This document shows positions 60,962-64,000 of a stretch of DNA of 64,000 nucleotides, in pieces. A program made the position numbers and the translations under genes. The stretch spans positions 55,649 to 119,648 of the forward strand of contig JNDT01002281.1 in NCBI GenBank assembly GCA_000697055.1, read 5' to 3'. The DNA is from Saksenaea vasiformis B4078. Taxonomy: Eukaryota > Mucoromycota > Mucoromycetes > Mucorales > Saksenaeaceae. Each line of letters starts with the position of its first letter. Position 1 is the stretch's first letter. A model generated the notes under the pieces. It was not told the DNA's origin. It searched no databases and worked only from the letters and a program-made list of their open reading frames with translations.

Positions 60962-63896
60962 TCATTTTCTTGTTCGGTTTGCATTCTTCCGTCTGTAAGC
61001 GGTAACGAAATCGGACAAAACGCGGCGAACTTTAGTCCATTGTTTGTCTTCTAACGCCCTATATCGAGAATGTTTAAACGATCTGCAACAAATCAAGTCG
61101 TATCCCACTAACCTCATATAGTTTTCAAGGAATTCGGATCGTTCTTGCAAAGACATGTACTGTTCGGGGAATCCATTGACCACTGTCATCATCCACTGTG
61201 CGCTTTCTGCCGGCAAAAGTTGTGCGAGGGACTTCATGATAGAGGCGACATCCGGAATCATATCCCAGTGATAATGATAGATCAACCCATCAAACAGCAT
61301 ACGAACGAAGTTCACTCCTACGTCTCTAAAGAGCGCTACAATTCGGGCGCCATTCTGTCCTATCGTTGTGGTGTTGTTAGCAGAGGTGATCATCTCATCG
61401 ACGGAGAGTGCAATGCCGAGAAGTCGACGGTAGAAAGTAATAACAGCTGTTAACGCTTTTGTCTCTTCCAGCGACAGACCAGCCAGTCCTGCCTGGAATA
61501 CAGACGATAACAATGGGTTTTGAACGAGAGGTGTCGGTGCGCAATCCAAAAAGCTGGTTACCAAACGGAAGTATTCCTCAATCACTAGTAACAGATTTCC
61601 CCATTTATCAGCTTCCTTTTCCGCAATATAGGATGCAACTCACCATCAGGTATATCGTCAAATTTCTGAACATTAAGCTTTGTAAATAAGGAAGCACTTA
61701 GACGTTCGACCAGAGTAAAGCATGGTGCTACGCTTTCAGTACCATCGACGGCGTACTCGCGCACAATCTTGTTAGAGACCCACAGATACACGCTCATACC
61801 GTGCTGTTCAAAACCAGCTACCAGTCGTTCCATCAACTGGGGAAGGAGCGGTACAAAGTGGAGCTTGTAAGACTCGATGCAGTGACGGAAAGCCCGGCAT
61901 AGCTGTTCACAGATATTTTCATCCGCGCCAAAATTGGTGAGGCACAGATCAAATACAGGCCACAATTCGTTGATAAAGGTGACACAGGGATGAGACTGTC
62001 CAAGTGGTATTTGAGGGTGAATGATGTCAAAGAATGCGCCAATCTGCTCAAGTAAATCTAAAGAAAGTTTTTGTTGAGCCACATACTTATCGTCAGTTAA
62101 AATTTACCTCCAGCCTTCGTGCTGTCATTTCGGCTAACAAGTCTCGTATCCTTCGAAACAATGGCATGGAGATCCTGTGCCAGGGGCAAGCAGAACTGCC
62201 GCAATGCATTGAGCAGTTCTGATGGAGGGATCACTGCAAGCACATGTGCCACGGCTTCAGTCACCTCCAAGGCATCAGAATAAGGCAATGATTTGACTAC
62301 ATTGACGTAAAATGGATGGAGTTCAGCCACATAGTCAACCAGCAGCTATTCCATGATATTACTACTTCTTGTTTTCATCCAGTTCCGTTTCCTTTTCTTT
62401 ACCTCATTGCAGTCTTTGCACAAATGTTTCAAGGCTAAAGCACTTGCAGCTGCTACCTCATCATTCTGGAATCCCGCGGAAATGAAATTAAGTTGATAAG
62501 TGATAAATTGAGGATGTTGGCGTGTCCAAAAGGAGTAGCGAGAAATGACAAGCGTAGCAGCATAGCGAATTTTGGGGTGATCAGGTAATTTTGAAAGAAA
62601 TTCCATGATTTGAGGCATGACTTCATTCTCATCGGCTGGCACTTCAGACCCCATGGCACGCAGTGAGAAAATAGGTGCTTCAATTTGTTGCCAGGTGGCC
62701 TGATCGGGTACGCTGAGAAGAGCCGTCAAACGTGTCATTGGCTTAATCAAGCATTTCTGCGGGGTGAGGATACGGCAACAGTCTTTCAGAGTGTCACCCA
62801 TTTCATGACGGAATTCGCGAAATTCGTCACGTTCCTCAGCTGTCCACTCGTTGATATCTTCAGGGTAATGTAAATGCTGGGTAACCATATCTACCAATGC
62901 GTCGAAGTAGCCGTGGAACAGAGGCAATGCGTTCTCATAATGCGGCGTGGTTAGCGTGTTTGTCAATTCGTACCAGAATTTGAACGTCATTTTGACAATG
63001 TCCAGATCGTTGTAAGCGGTACTTTCTGCAATGCCTTGCATAATCGTGGCAAATGACGCAGGGTGTTGGGCAATCAAGGAAACGTATGCCTCGCCTGCTT
63101 CGACAAACATACGGCAGAAGCCACGAACACGATCCGTATCTTCTTCCTCCTTTGCCTCTTTCAGCTGTGGGAGCATAGGCTCGAACAGTGGGCAAATCTT
63201 CTCGATTAAGACCTTCGTCTCGGCCACATCCCTCGTCTCGTAAATGATTTCACACACAACGTCGGCGCAAACGTCAAAAAGTTCCTCATGTCTAAGACCG
63301 TTGAAAGCCATATCTAATAAAGGGCTGGCGCCGAGAAAACGGATATCGACATCACCTGTTCGCAACCAACTCGACAGGCATCGAAACGCGCTTTCCTGGA
63401 TATCTACGTTACCAGCTGGGTGCAAGTGCAATTCAGCTTTAGCCATTCAAACAAACAAAAATTCTCTTACCACTTGTTTGAAGGTACATCACAAGTAATT
63501 CCAATACTTGTTTTGCATTTCGCTCGATAAGATCTATGCTTCTGTTTTTGTATTCTTTGTCCTAACATGTCCGGTATTAAAATCCATTGTCCCGAGACGT
63601 CCCTTTGAACAGCCTACCGAAAGTGGAAGACGGCTGTTTCCGCTCATCTCTTCTGGAAGCACTTTAAGAAACTCAAGCAGACAAGCCGCTGTATCAGGTG
63701 TTTTTCCGAACTTGTCAACAACATCCTGCACAACGGTTTTCCATTCTTCTAGTTGAATCGCCAAGTCTGCGACCGCCAAACACAGTTGGACCATGATGAC
63801 CTTCGGTCCGGTGCATGAAGCCCACAGTAATTGTACTAGCGATTCGCGTAGTGTCAACCGGCCTTCCATATCAAGATCATGCAAATCGTACGTAAT
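60962..63896 (-). CDS. MTR10: Transportin-SR/Mtr10-type importin beta (5' end outside window)
   Basis: Karyopherin that imports SR-type RNA-binding proteins (yeast Mtr10/Kap111, human TNPO3). Six exons seen: 63618-63896, 63471-63561, 62403-63436, 62108-62345, 61644-62057, 60962-61584, giving 892 aa in frame without the first exon(s). Landmarks: ITYDLHDLD...LRESLVQLL, CLLEFLKVLPEEM, RCLSSWLRTGDVDI, GFCRMFVEAGEAYVSLI, FWYELTNTL, DEFREFRHEMGDTLKDCCRI, SEVPADENEVMPQIMEFLSK, LPDHPKIRYAATLVISRYS. The second half is all HEAT helices. About 75 N-terminal residues are missing, since the window ends 100 bp further on in low-complexity DNA. A 30-nt in-frame GT-AG segment near 61084-61113 might be an intron or coding. 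Confidence 0.9.
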
Positions 63897-63940
63897 CTAC
63901 GGCGTTGCTGTTCAGGCCATGGTTCTTTCTTCCCTTATTT

Positions 63941-63954
63941 CTCTCTCTCTCTCT

Positions 63955-63997
<43 letters not shown>

Positions 63998-64000
63998 TTT
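63941..64000. repeat. CT microsatellite and poly-T run at window end
   Basis: (CT)8-9 at 63941-63957 followed by about 31 T, AAA and T9. On the minus strand this is an A run then GA repeats inside the presumed first intron or 5' flank of MTR10. Length in such runs is error-prone. Confidence 0.9.

Noticed and set aside
63436..63446. ATG at 63446 as the start of a separate 366-aa protein
   Set aside because: It lies in the intron/exon boundary of the MTR10 importin; upstream exons continue the same protein in frame.

Overview
This window is intron-rich nuclear DNA from a fungus, most likely an early-diverging (Mucoromycota, Mucorales-type) mould. Evidence: fungus-type proteins (Cch1 calcium channel, Sur2 sphingolipid hydroxylase, Sfp1-type zinc-finger regulator, Chz1 histone chaperone, Mak21, Puf6), introns mostly 36-80 nt with GTAAG-type donors, short intergenic spaces, and no operons. 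The species call is inference. Exon chains below were built by hand from GT-AG (one GC-AG) junctions and reading-frame continuity. Most chains close in frame, and the exceptions are stated.

Layout. 1-10.7 kb, all plus strand: 3' part of the voltage-gated calcium channel CCH1, the ribosome-biogenesis factor MAK21/NOC1, and an SFP1-like C2H2 regulator. 10.7-17.5 kb: a 6.8-kb stretch with no supportable gene. 17.5-27.9 kb: an FMN-binding PNPOx-like protein, a Vac7-like membrane protein, Mediator subunit MED16 (minus, many small exons), a CHZ-motif histone chaperone and a convergent Sir2-family deacetylase. 30.8-46.2 kb, dense housekeeping block: DNA polymerase epsilon catalytic subunit (minus) divergent from PUF6, SUR2 divergent from a cytochrome-b5-like MAPR haem protein, and the deubiquitinase UBP14. 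46.2-59 kb, looser and repeat-bearing: an intronless Sel1-repeat protein, an apparently intact Tc1-type transposon with 27-bp inverted ends and TA duplication, two direct copies of a ~415-bp repeat that itself contains 38-41-bp tandem units, a UBE2W-like E2 ubiquitin-conjugating enzyme split over very small exons (easily missed by ORF calling), and an AAT-family amino-acid permease with two microexons. 59-64 kb: an NXPE/PC-esterase-like type II membrane SGNH protein and a transportin-SR/MTR10 importin whose first exon lies beyond the window. The last 60 bases are CT/T low complexity.

The genes do not form one pathway. Themes that recur are ribosome biogenesis (MAK21, SFP1-like, PUF6), ubiquitin handling (UBP14, UBE2W-like), chromatin/transcription (MED16, CHZ1-like, Sir2) and replication (POL2). 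No virus, toxin or CRISPR sequence was seen. The clearest unusual signals are the intact Tc1 element, the paired tandem-structured dispersed repeat flanking the E2-permease segment, the hidden microexon-rich genes, and the strong 5' bias of introns in POL2.
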